A DNA stretch of 22,752 nucleotides, taken from Flavobacteriaceae bacterium UBA7446 (GTDB lineage Bacteria; Bacteroidota; Bacteroidia; Flavobacteriales; Flavobacteriaceae). The stretch lies in NCBI GenBank assembly GCA_002478685.1, contig DLPY01000018.1, positions 1 through 22,752 of the forward strand, written 5' to 3'. A program made the position numbers and the translations under genes. Each line of letters begins with the position of its first letter. Position 1 is the first letter of the stretch. Shown piece by piece: positions 7,110 through 18,100 of this stretch. The notes beneath the pieces were generated by a model. It did no database searches, was not told where the DNA came from, and saw nothing but the letters and a program-made list of their open reading frames with translations.

Positions 7110-9408
7110 GAAAAAGGGATACGGAAAATTTATTCGCCTAATATGGATTGCCTTTGGCAGTATTGTTTTGGGTGTTATTTCCATTTTTGGTGCCGCATCG
7201 GTTGGGCTGCTAGGCCCAATGCCCGATTTTCGTCAGTTGGAAAACCCTAAGACAAACTTGGCAACGCGAATTATTTCGGCTGATGATACCGTTTTGGGAA
7301 AGTTTTATTTTAACGATAACCGAACGCCTATTTCGTTTGACGAAATTCCTACAGAAATGATTGATGCGCTCATTGCAACCGAAGACGAGCGTTTTTACAA
7401 TCACTCTGGGATTGATTTTCGTGGCACGGCTCGCGCCTTATTTTATTTGGGCAAAAAAGGAGGCGCAAGTACCATTACACAACAACTTGCAAGGCAGCTT
7501 TTTGTGGGAGTTCGTTCACGAAATATTGCAGAAGCCATAACACAAAAAATTAAGGAGTGGGTTATTGCAATTAGGTTGGAGCGGCGCTACACCAAAAACG
7601 AAATCATGGCCATGTATCTCAACATTTATGATTTTAACTATAATGCTGACGGGTTACGTTCAGCGAGTTCAATTTATTTTTCAAAAACCCCAAGTGAATT
7701 GAATTTGAGCGAGTCTGCCATGCTTGTGGGAATGTTAAAAAATTCGTCTTTATACAATCCATTGCGAAGACCTGAAATGGTACGCGAAAGGCGAAATATT
7801 GTGTATCAACAAATGTTACGTAACAATCTTATCAATGAAAAAGAACGTGACTCACTAGCTGCACTACCCATAACGCTTGACTTTAACCCGCAATCACACC
7901 GCGAAGGAATTGCCACCTATTTTAGAGCCTATTTACAACAATTTATGCAGGGTTGGATTGCTGATAATCCGAAAGAAGATGGCTCTTTTTATAATCTTTA
8001 CTTGGACGGGCTTAGCATTTACACTACAATAGACTCAAGACTGCAAATCTATGCCGAGAATGCCGTAGCAGCGCATATGCCCAACTTACAGAAAGAGTTT
8101 TTTAGACAGAATAAGCCCGAACATAATGAAATTGCACCCTTTTTAGATGTTGAAAAACGTGATATTGAAAACATCATGAATCAAGCGAAACGCAGGTCTG
8201 AACGTTGGCGCAAAATGAAAGCACATGGGCATGACGAAGAAACCATTTTAGCAAGTTTTGAAAAACCCACCCAAATGGAAGTATTTCGTTGGAATGGGGA
8301 TATTGATACTGTAATGACGCCTACCGACTCTATCAGATACTACAAACATTTTTTACGCGCGGGCATGATGTCTATGGAGCCGCAAACAGGTCACGTAAAA
8401 GCATGGGTTGGAGGTATTAATTATCACCATTTTCAATTTGACCACGTCATGCAAGGGAAACGGCAAATTGGATCAACATTTAAGCCTTTTGTATACGCTT
8501 CTGCTATTGATCAACTAAAAGTTTCTCCCTGTGACTCCTTTCCTGATGGATATTATTGTGTAGAACCATCAAAATTTGGCGCACATGATGCTTGGTGTCC
8601 GAAAAATTCGGGTGATCGTTATATTGGAAAACGCACCTTAAAAAATGCCCTTGCAAATTCCATAAATACCATAAGTGCACGATTGATTGATAAAGTGGGG
8701 ACAAGGCCTGTTGTTAACTTGGCTCGCAATTTGGGCGTTAGCTCTTCCATTCCAAATGTTCCAGCTATTGCGTTAGGCTCGGCTGATTTGAGTGTGTATG
8801 AAATGGTTGGTGCATATGCTGCTTTTGTTAACAAAGGAATTTATGTAAAGCCCGTGTTAGTAACGCGTATCGAAGACAAAAACGGCACGGTTATTTATCA
8901 AGCGGCGCCCGAAACCAAGGATGTGTTGAGCGAGGAATCTGCCTATGTAACCTTAAAATTACTTGAGGGAGTTACTGAATCGGGTTCTGGTGTGCGATTG
9001 CGGCATAAAGGAGCAGATAAAACCAACCCCATTTTTAGAGATATTGTGACTGGGTATCCCTATGAGTTTGACAATCCAATTGCTGGAAAAACAGGGACCA
9101 CCCAAAATCAAAGCGATGGTTGGTTTATTGGAATGGTGCCCAATTTGGCTACTGGCGTTTGGGTTGGTGGCGAAGACAGGTCTATTCACTTTGAAACTAT
9201 TGCTTTCGGTCAGGGTGCCACCATGGCACTTCCTATTTGGGCAAATTTTATGAAGTCTTGCTACGCAGATTCTACCCTCGTCATTTCGAAAGATGCCTTT
9301 GAAGTGCCAGAATACGTTTCCATTCCCTTAGATTGTGATTCGCTATCTGTTTCACGTCAACAAAAATCCTTTTTTAAAGACGAAGACCTTAGCGATTTAG
9401 GATTTTAG
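7102..9408 (+). CDS. Penicillin-binding protein 1A (bifunctional glycosyltransferase/transpeptidase)
   Basis: This 768-residue class A PBP polymerises glycan strands and cross-links peptidoglycan. A membrane anchor near residues 10-35 is followed by a GT51 domain with the catalytic Glu in ATEDERFYNHSG (about residue 94) and STITQQLARQLF. The transpeptidase domain has S458-T-F-K461 (SxxK), S520-I-N522 (SxN) and K663-T-G665 (KTG). Length is normal. It overlaps gldH by 8 nt, so the cell-wall synthase and the gliding lipoprotein are co-expressed. The stop codon overlaps the stop of the convergent CYTH gene: the tetranucleotide TTAG carries TAG forward and TAA in reverse. Confidence 0.97.
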   Translation: MTKKKGYGKFIRLIWIAFGSIVLGVISIFGAASVGLLGPMPDFRQLENPKTNLATRIISADDTVLGKFYFNDNRTPISFDEIPTEMIDALIATEDERFYNHSGIDFRGTARALFYLGKKGGASTITQQLARQLFVGVRSRNIAEAITQKIKEWVIAIRLERRYTKNEIMAMYLNIYDFNYNADGLRSASSIYFSKTPSELNLSESAMLVGMLKNSSLYNPLRRPEMVRERRNIVYQQMLRNNLINEKERDSLAALPITLDFNPQSHREGIATYFRAYLQQFMQGWIADNPKEDGSFYNLYLDGLSIYTTIDSRLQIYAENAVAAHMPNLQKEFFRQNKPEHNEIAPFLDVEKRDIENIMNQAKRRSERWRKMKAHGHDEETILASFEKPTQMEVFRWNGDIDTVMTPTDSIRYYKHFLRAGMMSMEPQTGHVKAWVGGINYHHFQFDHVMQGKRQIGSTFKPFVYASAIDQLKVSPCDSFPDGYYCVEPSKFGAHDAWCPKNSGDRYIGKRTLKNALANSINTISARLIDKVGTRPVVNLARNLGVSSSIPNVPAIALGSADLSVYEMVGAYAAFVNKGIYVKPVLVTRIEDKNGTVIYQAAPETKDVLSEESAYVTLKLLEGVTESGSGVRLRHKGADKTNPIFRDIVTGYPYEFDNPIAGKTGTTQNQSDGWFIGMVPNLATGVWVGGEDRSIHFETIAFGQGATMALPIWANFMKSCYADSTLVISKDAFEVPEYVSIPLDCDSLSVSRQQKSFFKDEDLSDLGF

Positions 9409-9872
9409 TTTGGAATGCCGTGTATCCCCAAGTGGCTGTTAAAGTAACGCTTATCTCCGGTAACTTCCATTCCAATCCAATCTGGTAATTCAATTTTTTG
9501 ATTTGCGTTTTCGATTTCAATTTCAGCAAGGACCAATCCCGATAACTCATCTTCAAATACGTCTACCTCAAAAAGATATTCGTTGAACGGAACGTGATGG
9601 CGGGTTTTTTGAATGCCTCCTGGAAGACAAAGCGGAAGTAAGGTGTTAGCATCGTTTATTGAAAGCTGTTTTTCCCACTCCACACGAGTAGTACCGTCGG
9701 AGGAACAAGCTCCTTTTATAGTCAAAAAAACATTATTTTCTTGAATCCGCAAACGAACTGTCCTCGAAGGATCTACAGAAAGATATCCTTGAAAAATGGG
9801 AAATGAAGCGATGGCCTTGTCAAGGCACGCTTGCACATTACTGATTAAAAACTTTCGTTCAATTTCTACCAT
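9405..9872 (-). CDS. CYTH domain protein (triphosphate tunnel metalloenzyme family)
   Basis: This 155-residue protein is a single CYTH domain. It begins MVEIERKFLI, containing the ExExK metal/phosphate motif, and continues with alternating basic strands (RTVRLRIQENNVFLTIKG) and a late acidic strand EVDVFEDELSGLVLAEIEIE, as in small bacterial CYTH proteins. These fold into an eight-stranded tunnel that binds triphosphates; known members hydrolyse inorganic tripolyphosphate or thiamine triphosphate, and some are adenylate cyclases. The exact substrate is not readable. The frame extends 12 codons upstream, but EIERK should lie at the N-terminus, so 9872 is chosen. It follows the 70-residue gene on the same strand after 40 nt. 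Confidence 0.85.
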   Translation of the reverse strand: MVEIERKFLISNVQACLDKAIASFPIFQGYLSVDPSRTVRLRIQENNVFLTIKGACSSDGTTRVEWEKQLSINDANTLLPLCLPGGIQKTRHHVPFNEYLFEVDVFEDELSGLVLAEIEIENANQKIELPDWIGMEVTGDKRYFNSHLGIHGIPN

Positions 9873-9912
9873 TTTAACTTTTGGGCCAAAGTACAAAATT
9901 GAAGTCAATAGC

Positions 9913-10125
9913 CTACCACTCGTTTGCTTCCTTAAACAAGTAGTTTAGCGAAATAGAATAGGCTTCTCTATAGTCCTCCATTTGTACATCTGAATCATTG
10001 TACATGATGTTTTTATTGCTACAATAGCTTTCAAACGAGTCTTTTATAAGCTTATCTATTTGGTCTTGTAACGAATGATTGTTTATCAAACAGATTTTAT
10101 AATGTTCAAGATCTATGCGTTTCAT
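9913..10125 (-). CDS. Hypothetical 70-residue protein
   Basis: I do not recognise this short protein. It is predicted soluble, with an acidic middle (about residues 25-50: ending NDSDVQMEDYREAY) and a mostly helical look; there is no signal peptide or membrane segment. It lies upstream of the CYTH gene on the same strand, probably on the same transcript. Support for it being real is the ATG start, the sensible position at the head of an operon behind a large intergenic region, and the lack of a competing frame. It might be a small regulatory or adaptor protein, but nothing in the sequence says which. Confidence 0.55.
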   Translation of the reverse strand: MKRIDLEHYKICLINNHSLQDQIDKLIKDSFESYCSNKNIMYNDSDVQMEDYREAYSISLNYLFKEANEW

Positions 10126-10316
10126 ATAATTTGCATTTACACAATTTTATTTCAAGCGCTTTAAAAAAAACGCAACATATTGTTAACTAATTGTTTAGTG
10201 TTCAACAGTTATAAACAACGCTGAATATATTTAACTTACTGATATTTAACGAATTACTAAAAATAAGCGTTGTTATTATCAACAATTTTTCGCGGCTTTT
10301 GGTAGCGGTAAAGTTG
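10126..10316. repeat. AT-rich intergenic region with direct and inverted repeats
   Basis: No gene is seen in this 191-bp gap. It holds an inverted repeat, AACAACGCT (10214-10222) and AGCGTTGTT (10266-10274), with a 43-nt spacer containing two direct copies of ATATTTAAC (10227-10235 and 10242-10250, 15 nt apart). A second small hairpin TTGTT-attatc-AACAA follows at 10270-10285 and runs into TTTTT on the plus strand. The promoter of the 70-residue/CYTH operon must lie here; the best -7 candidate (TAAAATTG on minus) is poor. The region also has TTATCAACA, one mismatch from a DnaA box, which alone is not enough to call an origin. Confidence 0.45.
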
Positions 10317-11114
10317 TTAGCGAGCGTTAGCTGAATCAAAAATAGCGTTTAAAGTAGCCGCCAAGCGTAGTCCTGCTTCAAGCAATCTAATTCGTACCGT
10401 TTTAAAGTACTGATAATGATATACATACCCTAAATCTGCGTTTATGGGCGTATTGGCATAAATCTTATTTGCCAAATCTTGAGACTCATGCGCCCAATCC
10501 AACCTTGTTGTGGTCATGCAATTTTCTTTTTCTTTGGTAGTTAGTTTTGGTAAGTGTGCGGCAAGCTCGGTATAGCTCATGTTGTAATGTTCAATCAAAT
10601 CCGTGTCCCACAAACGATGCAAATTGGTAGGTTTTCCAAACCATGTAAGTTCAATGTCATTACCTCCTCTGTCCGCTTTTCTTCCCACGTGCATAGGTTG
10701 ATGAATATCTCCAATAAAATGCACTAATAATTTAAGGTGAAATGCCTTATCGGGTTTTGATTTTTTTGGGTCTTTAAGTACTTCAATGCAATAATCTATA
10801 GCTGTGACAATGTCTCCTTTTGGGTTTTTTTCCGCCTCTGGATAACGCACATTCTTATTCATATTGACATAATGCCAGGGCGCGAGATGGTCATATCGGC
10901 TATCGGAGCGAATTTCGTCGGCGTATGTGGAAACAAACGCTAACGACATACCATCAAGAAGTGCATCAACGGCATCAGCAGTTTTTGGTGTAAGGTGTTC
11001 TTGCGCTACTTTGCCAATGACTCGATGTCCCGTTTTGCCCCAATCCTCAGCAAAAATTTGCTGTGGAAAAGTCGCTAAGAAGAGGATAATAAAAGAGAAT
11101 ATGAGTCGGTTCAT
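10317..11114 (-). CDS. Secreted S1/P1-type zinc nuclease
   Basis: This 265-residue protein is an S1/P1 nuclease, a tri-zinc enzyme that cuts single-stranded nucleic acids and removes 3'-phosphates. A signal peptide (about residues 1-22, FIILFLATFPQQIFA) is followed by WGKTGHRVIG, in which the mature N-terminal Trp and the His five residues later are zinc ligands in the family. Further ligand motifs are HLAPWHYVN, HFIGDIHQPMHVG and NLHRLWDTDLIEH. Two residues (ED) sit between the obvious cleavage site and the Trp, so exact processing is unclear. It ends the minus-strand operon behind the PorP/SprF gene, with a 5-nt gap. Export to periplasm or outside is likely; a role in nucleic-acid scavenging is inference. 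Confidence 0.92.
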   Translation of the reverse strand: MNRLIFSFIILFLATFPQQIFAEDWGKTGHRVIGKVAQEHLTPKTADAVDALLDGMSLAFVSTYADEIRSDSRYDHLAPWHYVNMNKNVRYPEAEKNPKGDIVTAIDYCIEVLKDPKKSKPDKAFHLKLLVHFIGDIHQPMHVGRKADRGGNDIELTWFGKPTNLHRLWDTDLIEHYNMSYTELAAHLPKLTTKEKENCMTTTRLDWAHESQDLANKIYANTPINADLGYVYHYQYFKTVRIRLLEAGLRLAATLNAIFDSANAR

Positions 11115-11119
11115 AAAAG

Positions 11120-12121
11120 CTATAAAATTCCGCGAATAATAGTTGGGCGGTATTCATCACTTAGAATATCAATGCCAAGCGTGAGTTGATGAAACCCAGA
11201 GTTATTAATTTTGATATCTCCAATGCCAGTTGTGTAGGTATAAGAAAACGACCACTTATTGTGCCTCATACCCAAAATAGCTGAAAGTTGCGAAAAAGGT
11301 TCGCTGTAAGGGGTGTTGTTATTGTTGGTGAGTGTTTTTGTGAGTCCTTTACGGTAAGAAGTGCCCACCCAAAGCTGCGTCTCTCTGATATTATGATGCG
11401 ATTTTAAATTCACATCAATATTAGGCCTATCCACATATTGAATATAGTCCAACAAAAACGACGGTTCAAGTGCCCAATTGCGTTGAAGCTCAAAGAAATT
11501 CCCCACAGAAGCCAACAACCGCTTGGGTTTATTAAGCATCACTTGGTCGGAGATATTATTGCCCACAAACAACAAGTTTTGAAGAGTTAAATGCGCATAT
11601 AGTGACATATAATTGTACGTAAATCCAACATCCACAAACATACTTGAGCTATTTACATTAGTTCCCGAGATTTTTGGGTCGTTTGTTGGGTTAAATGTAG
11701 ATTGATCGTGGCGATGGAAAGAGCCTCCGGCAGAAAACCCAAAAGAGAGCTGATTAATTTCACTTACGCTTCGATTAAAATTAATGTGATGGGCATAAGT
11801 TCCTTGAAGTCCTAGTTGCGATTGAAAGCCGTTTTTGTCGTTAAAAAACAATCCTCCAATACCCGATTTATCACCTACTCTTGCATGCACATTAAGGGTT
11901 TGTACCGCCGGTGTGTTGGCAATGCCTAGCCATTGTGTTCTGTAGGAAGTGCGTAACTTTAATCCCTCATAATGTGCACCTGCCATGGCAGGGTGAAGCA
12001 CATAATAATTATCTGTGAGGTAATCAGTGTAAATCGGCATACGATATTGTGCCTTTGCTGTGTAAAAACATAATACAAAAAAGAGGGAAAATGTCGTTTT
12101 TGATGGCGATTTAAGACACAT
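11120..12121 (-). CDS. PorP/SprF family type IX secretion outer-membrane protein
   Basis: This 333-residue protein belongs to the PorP/SprF family of outer-membrane beta-barrel proteins linked to T9SS. After a signal peptide (about residues 1-25, ending YTAKAQ), it has the family opening: MPIYTDYLTDNYYVLHPAMA, then GLKLRTSYRTQWLGIANTPA. Many aromatic-rich strands follow and the chain ends in a strand-like segment. SprF in Flavobacterium johnsoniae is required for secretion of the type B substrate SprB, and family members commonly sit next to type B substrates, as here with the divergent 1984-residue gene. The intergenic distance is 38 bp, so both genes share a regulatory region. It probably heads an operon with the S1/P1 nuclease. 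Confidence 0.92.
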   Translation of the reverse strand: MCLKSPSKTTFSLFFVLCFYTAKAQYRMPIYTDYLTDNYYVLHPAMAGAHYEGLKLRTSYRTQWLGIANTPAVQTLNVHARVGDKSGIGGLFFNDKNGFQSQLGLQGTYAHHINFNRSVSEINQLSFGFSAGGSFHRHDQSTFNPTNDPKISGTNVNSSSMFVDVGFTYNYMSLYAHLTLQNLLFVGNNISDQVMLNKPKRLLASVGNFFELQRNWALEPSFLLDYIQYVDRPNIDVNLKSHHNIRETQLWVGTSYRKGLTKTLTNNNNTPYSEPFSQLSAILGMRHNKWSFSYTYTTGIGDIKINNSGFHQLTLGIDILSDEYRPTIIRGIL

Positions 12122-12152
12122 GCAAGCATTTCATATATTAGCACAAGTTATG

Positions 12153-12160
12153 CAAACCTA
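12153..12160 (-). promoter_or_regulatory. -7 box TAGGTTTG of the PorP/SprF operon
   Basis: The minus strand reads TAGGTTTG, a full match to TAnnTTTG, 31 nt upstream of the PorP/SprF start. It abuts the ATG of the divergent giant gene, so the promoter would extend into that coding region. No good -33 TTG is seen. Confidence 0.4.
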
Positions 12161-15100
12161 TGAAAATGCGCCTGAATGCCATAAAATTAACCTTAGTTTT
12201 TGTACTGTCTCTTTGGGCTGCAACTTATGTTTATGGGCAATTAAGTAAGGTGCATTATATTTCTCCTTTGCCATATGGGGGCTATGGAGATATTTCTGAT
12301 TATTTTAACTCTGTGCATTTATATGTGTCAACCCCAGAAGACCAGGCAACCTTTACAATAAGGCCGTTGGGAAGTCCAATAAGTGATTGGTCTCCCCCTG
12401 TAGTCGTGACAAAAAACACTTCGTATAAAGTAAAGCTCGAAAATAATATTATAGGTGCAATTCCTCAAGATTTTCCTGCTAAAAATGTATTTTCAAATAA
12501 AGGGTATGAAATTGTATCAGATAAGGAGATATATGTTTCTGTTAGGGCTAAGCACGATTATCACGCTGGTGCAATTGTAAGTAAAGGGCTAGATGGTTTG
12601 GGAAAACGTTTTCGTGTTGCTGGAATGGAAAGAACCACTTCGAATGATATGTCCTTTTTTTCCATTGCAAGCACAAAAAATAACACAATAATTGATTTTA
12701 CTTCTGACCCTTCATTACGTACCTCACAGGGAATCCCTTTGCCTCCAAATGTTACATTGGACAAACATGAGGTGTTCATTGCCCTCTTTTATGGGGAAAA
12801 TGTTGTTAGAAACATTGGCACTTTAATTGAATCTAACAAAGATATTGTAGTAACTACAGGTACCATGTACGGTAGTTTTAGCAATGAAATTATTGACAGC
12901 CCCCGTCTTACCTCATATGATAGAACAGATTATTTTACTGGGGGCGACATGGGTATAGATCAATTAGTTAGCATAACCTCTACCATTGATGCAAAAGAAT
13001 ACATTCTTGTCAAAGGGGATAGTTTTAATAGTATTGAAAACGCACTCATAATTGCTGATGAAAATGGCACAACCATTGAAATTAATGGTGCCCCATACTC
13101 TGATCCCGAAACAGGAAAAATTTCTTTGGCCGCTGGGGAACACTTTTTTGTTGAAGGAACCTCCTACTCTACTGGAGGAGCATTGCAGTTTATGCACATC
13201 AAATCCAATAAAAACATTTATGTTTTTCAAGGAACGGGTGACAAGTATCTTACTCCGAATGATGTATATGATAATGCTGGCGTCAAAATCGGTGAGCGGC
13301 ACAATTACTCCGCTAATCAAGGAATGTTTTTTGTGCCGCCGTTAAACTGTGCGTCTACTGGGGATGTAGAAAGTATTGCCAAAATTGATGAAGTAGATGC
13401 GTCAACTCCTTTTAATGGAAGTGCTTTTGTGTTAAGCAAGACTGGGTCAACCGTAACGGTAAATGGCACTGACATTAACAGCGTTGCCACAAGCAGCGTT
13501 GATGTACCCACTGGGGGTGGCACATATACAATCCATCGTATCAATAATCTAACCGGTGATGTTGCAATAAAGGGCTCGGATGAGTTGTATGTTTCTTATT
13601 TCAATGTAAATCTAGCGGCAACTTCAGGTGCGTTTTACTCAGGGTTTACATTAGAGCCAAGAATAACTCCCGAACTTAATATTAGTTCTTTGGGCAGCTG
13701 TGTTTTTGAAGATTTTTCACCAAATGTTTCTTTTTTCATTTCAAGTACTGCATACGATAGTTTTGACGGCTTAAAGTGGCAAAAGAAAAATGAAACTACT
13801 GGTGCTTGGGGCGATATTTTCTCAACTGGAATAAAAGACGCTGAAAACTACCAGCCTTTAAGCACTGGACAATATAGGGCAAAAGCAGAAATAAGTTGCC
13901 TTACAAATCCTATCCTCTATTCTGAACCTTTGGTTGTTGGGTATTGTCCTCCTGACTCAGACGCTGATGGAGTTATTGATAACTTGGATTTGGATAAAGA
14001 CAATGATGGAATATACAATTTTCACGAATCTTATGGAAGTTTTGACCTTGATTTTAGCGATTTAAACAACCCTAAAGTCATAGCGAATTCCTCTTTCCCT
14101 GTTGTAAATATCACCCCAAATTATGTTGAAAACGGTGCTGTATTCATTGGAACTTCAACAAGTGAATTCACCACTTCCTTCACTGCTCCTTCAACAGCCG
14201 TAGCAGAAGCTAAATTTATTTTTGATAAAGAGATTACTTTAGAGTTATCCTACAAAAACAACACGCAACACATTATTTCCGATAAAGAAAGTTTTATTCT
14301 AGCGTCTGTTAATGACAAAGCCCCTGTATCATTGTTAAACCCAGCTAATGAACTTCTAATTGATACTAATCTTGATGGGGTGTTTGAAGCTGATGTAACA
14401 TCATATAATTCAAGCTCAATTCATTTTAAGTTTAATCCAAATGTTCCCTTTAGTGGAGACTATACATTTACTTTTGTCAAGGCAACAAACAACATCTCAG
14501 ACGGGATTCGTTTTTCTCACCAAGTTGATGGAAGTCTAAATACATCTACTTTTATTGCAAAAATGAGGCTTGTTAATCTTGGTGAAGATAGCAATATGGA
14601 TGGCGCGTATGACGAACTATCATTAGACAGCGACGCAGATGGCTGTCCAGACTATGTTGAAGCAGGGTTTACTAATGAAGACAATCCTTTAAGGTTTGGC
14701 GATAATTCATTAACTGTTGATAGCGGTGAAATAAATGCAGATGGCACCGTTGCAGCACACGATTACAATACACCAATTAATGCAGCCTCTGGCGGAAAGT
14801 ATTATTTTCAATTAGACAGCTTTGCAGATGCAGCAGTCTTATCTCAACAGCCTATAAATACTTCTGTAACAGAAGGAGAAGCTGCTGTATTCACTGTTTC
14901 CAGTTCAAACGCATATTCCTACCAATGGCTGATGGACAATGTGACCATTACAGACAATAGCGTTTTCAAAGGTACAAATACCAACACCCTAACCATTACA
15001 GGTGCAGATACTTCTCTGAATGGAAAAAACTTTTCTGTTTCGGTAAACTCAAAAGCGTATTTGTGTCAGACACTTTCTTCTGCAGCATCATTGACAGTGC

Positions 15101-18100
15101 TTTCTGTTCCTAATGCCCCTGTATTAAACAGGCTATACAGTTTTTGTAGCTATGGAACAGTAGCAGACTTAAAAAGTGAAATTAAAAAAACGAATCCTGG
15201 GACTAACCTTAATGTTTATACTAATGAAACTGGAGGTACTCCGCTTAGCAATTCTACAACTTTAATAAGTGAAGAGGATTATTTTGTTGCGACATATAAC
15301 GCTGTTGGTACTGAAAGCGTTATTCGCTCTATGACAATAGTGGTTGTGCCTAATCCAACGATAAACACAACGAGTACTGCCATTTGTAAAGGGGAGACGG
15401 TGACACTAACGGTTATTGGTGTGCCAAAAACTGTTTTAGAGTATGAGAGTAGCTTAGACTCCTCCTATGAAAAGTTTTTAAGCTATGGTGGGTCGCATTA
15501 CTTTCTGAAAAAAGAACCCATGACTTGGACAGCTGCAAGGAACCTAATAAAATCTCAAGGTGCAGGCGCTTCCATGTATGTGATTAACGACAAATCTGAG
15601 GAAAATGCTGTTTACAACGAATTATTGGCCAAAGGCTATGCTGGAACCCCAAACACTCATTTCTGGTTAGGATTACGTCAAATGGACGCCCTAAAAAATG
15701 GAAAAGTTGACGAAGGTTGGGTATGGCTAGACGGAAGACCCCTTGACCCTGCCTCAGCAAATTGGAGAACTTCAGAACCCAATGATTGGGGAAGTACAGT
15801 AAACGTTGAGGACGGCCAAGAAGACTATGGGCAATTTGATTACGAACCCTCAGGAATAACATGGAACGACATGGCAGATAATGGTGGTGGGGGTAACTCT
15901 TGGCCTGTTTTTGAGTTTACAGGCACAACTTCTGTAAAATGGTACAAACAAGAAGGTAGTGGGCCTAAAACGCTAATTCCTGGCACAAGTAACAGCATTA
16001 CAGTAAGCCCATCCGTAACAACCTCATATTTCTACGAAGTAGAAGCAAACGGCCTTCCGTGTGATAAAAGCATTACCATAACATTAAATACGCCGCCTGC
16101 AATGCTCCCTGCTGCTAATATAGAGGCATGCGACAACAACTTAGATGGTGATAGTACAGATATGAATGAAGCTGAATTTGATTTGGATGCCCAACGGAAA
16201 AAAATCATTTTCAATAGTAGTGCCGTAAATAGAGATGTGTTTTTTTATGAATCAAACACTAAGGCCCTTTCTGTTTCAGATAGTATTCCCAGTACAACGC
16301 CATTTAAAAATACGGTGAATCCGCAAACATTACATTACCGAATTAAAAATAAGCTGACCGGTTGTTTTTCTGATACTGTAGGAACGTTTGATCTTATCGT
16401 TAACGACCTTCCGCCAGAACTTATAATTCCTGATTTGCACGAATGTGATGATAGCATTACAGGAAATGACAAAGATGGAGAACACTTGTTTGACCTAACA
16501 AACAACACAAGTGTAATCGAGGGTTTATTGGGAAATAGTACAATTTTTGACATTAGTTACCACGCAACCCCATCAGATGCTGAAAGCGGTAGCCTTCCCA
16601 TCACAACTTATACTACCCTTGCCGCTGATAATAGCGAAAAAGAAATTTTTGTGCGTTTAAAAAATAAAACTACAGGCTGCGTCCGTTATGACAACTCATT
16701 TAAAGTTGTTGTGGACAAGCTCCCTGAATTAAAAACTACCTCAATTACTCTAGAACAATGTGAAAGCGATGGTGCTTTCAAGTACAATCTAAATAATGTT
16801 GCGCCACACTTTTCAAGCAATCATGCTAACGAAAGCTTTGAGTTCTACAAAGATACTGCCCTAACCGATTTAATTTTAGATACAAAGTCCTTTACTGTGT
16901 CTAGCACTACCGATGTTTATCTTAAGGTCATAAACAATAAAACCGGTTGTGAGCGCTATGATGATATGGCTGATAGTGCTACTAATATTGTGCTCACTTT
17001 AAAAATTGGCACAAACATTGTCCCAAGTTCTTTTTCTGGTCTATCTTTTACAAGTTGTTTTGACTCTAAAACAAGTACAACTCTTGGCTATGGTTCCTTT
17101 GATTCGTCAATATTTCAAGATATGGCTGATGCACTTATTTTAGCACGTTCAAGTTACAACTCCCCTACTGTTGAAATCAGATTTTATGAAAATGAATTAG
17201 ACGCTATCTACCAACAAGAAGAAATTGCCATTTTCAATAACGGTACGCTTACTATGCCTATGCCCTACACCAACAGCGATGCATTTCGACAAGAGATTTG
17301 GGCAGGAATAGAAGACATTGGTGTAACCACAATCAAGTGCTTGGGGCGTTTCAAAGTTGCAGACTTCATTATTGGACCTAACCCAGTTTTTGACTTACCC
17401 GAAGATTTGGTGTTCTGCCAAAACTTAGGTTTTGATACCATTTATGTAACCAATCCTAGTGCCACATATACTTATGCGTGGGCGCGCAATGGGGTGCCTT
17501 TAACTCAAACCACCCAAAATTATATTATGACTGACGGTGGAACCTATTCCGTTACCGCAACAAATCCCGTAACGGGATGCAGCACTACAAAAGCTGTTGT
17601 GGTGTACAAATCCGAAATAGCATCATTTGAGCCCGAAGACATTACCGTTTATGACCTTACAGGAGATGGCAGCAACCGTATTGTAATTAATAATAGTACA
17701 TCGGCATTGGGCATTGGTGATTATGAATTTGCACTCAATGAAAACCCGTATCAAGATAGTCCTATTTTTGAAAATGTACCGCCAGGAATTCATACCCTTT
17801 CTGTTAAAGATAAAAATGGTTGCGGTATTGTGCGTCATGAAGTGTCTGTTATTGGTTATCCCTTTTACTTTACCCCAAATGGTGATGGTAAAAATGACAC
17901 TTGGCAAATTTTAGGTGCCAATGCTACCTTCCAACCATCATCCATTGTGTATATTTTTGACAGGCATGGGCGTCTGATGGCAAAAATTTCTGCTGACGGA
18001 AACAGTTGGGACGGCAGCTATAACGGAACTCCTATGCCAGCAGATGATTATTGGTTTCGCGCAAAATTAGAAGATGGCAGAAGCTTTACAGGACATTTTA

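Noticed and set aside
10126..10316. Possible replication origin (AT-rich, TTATCAACA near-DnaA box, repeats)
   Set aside because: Only one near-match DnaA box, no dnaA or typical origin neighbours, and no skew data; described as a repeat region only.
12964..13320. 118-residue open frame opposite the giant surface-protein gene
   Set aside because: Antisense shadow of a long coding region with clear domains; no independent support.
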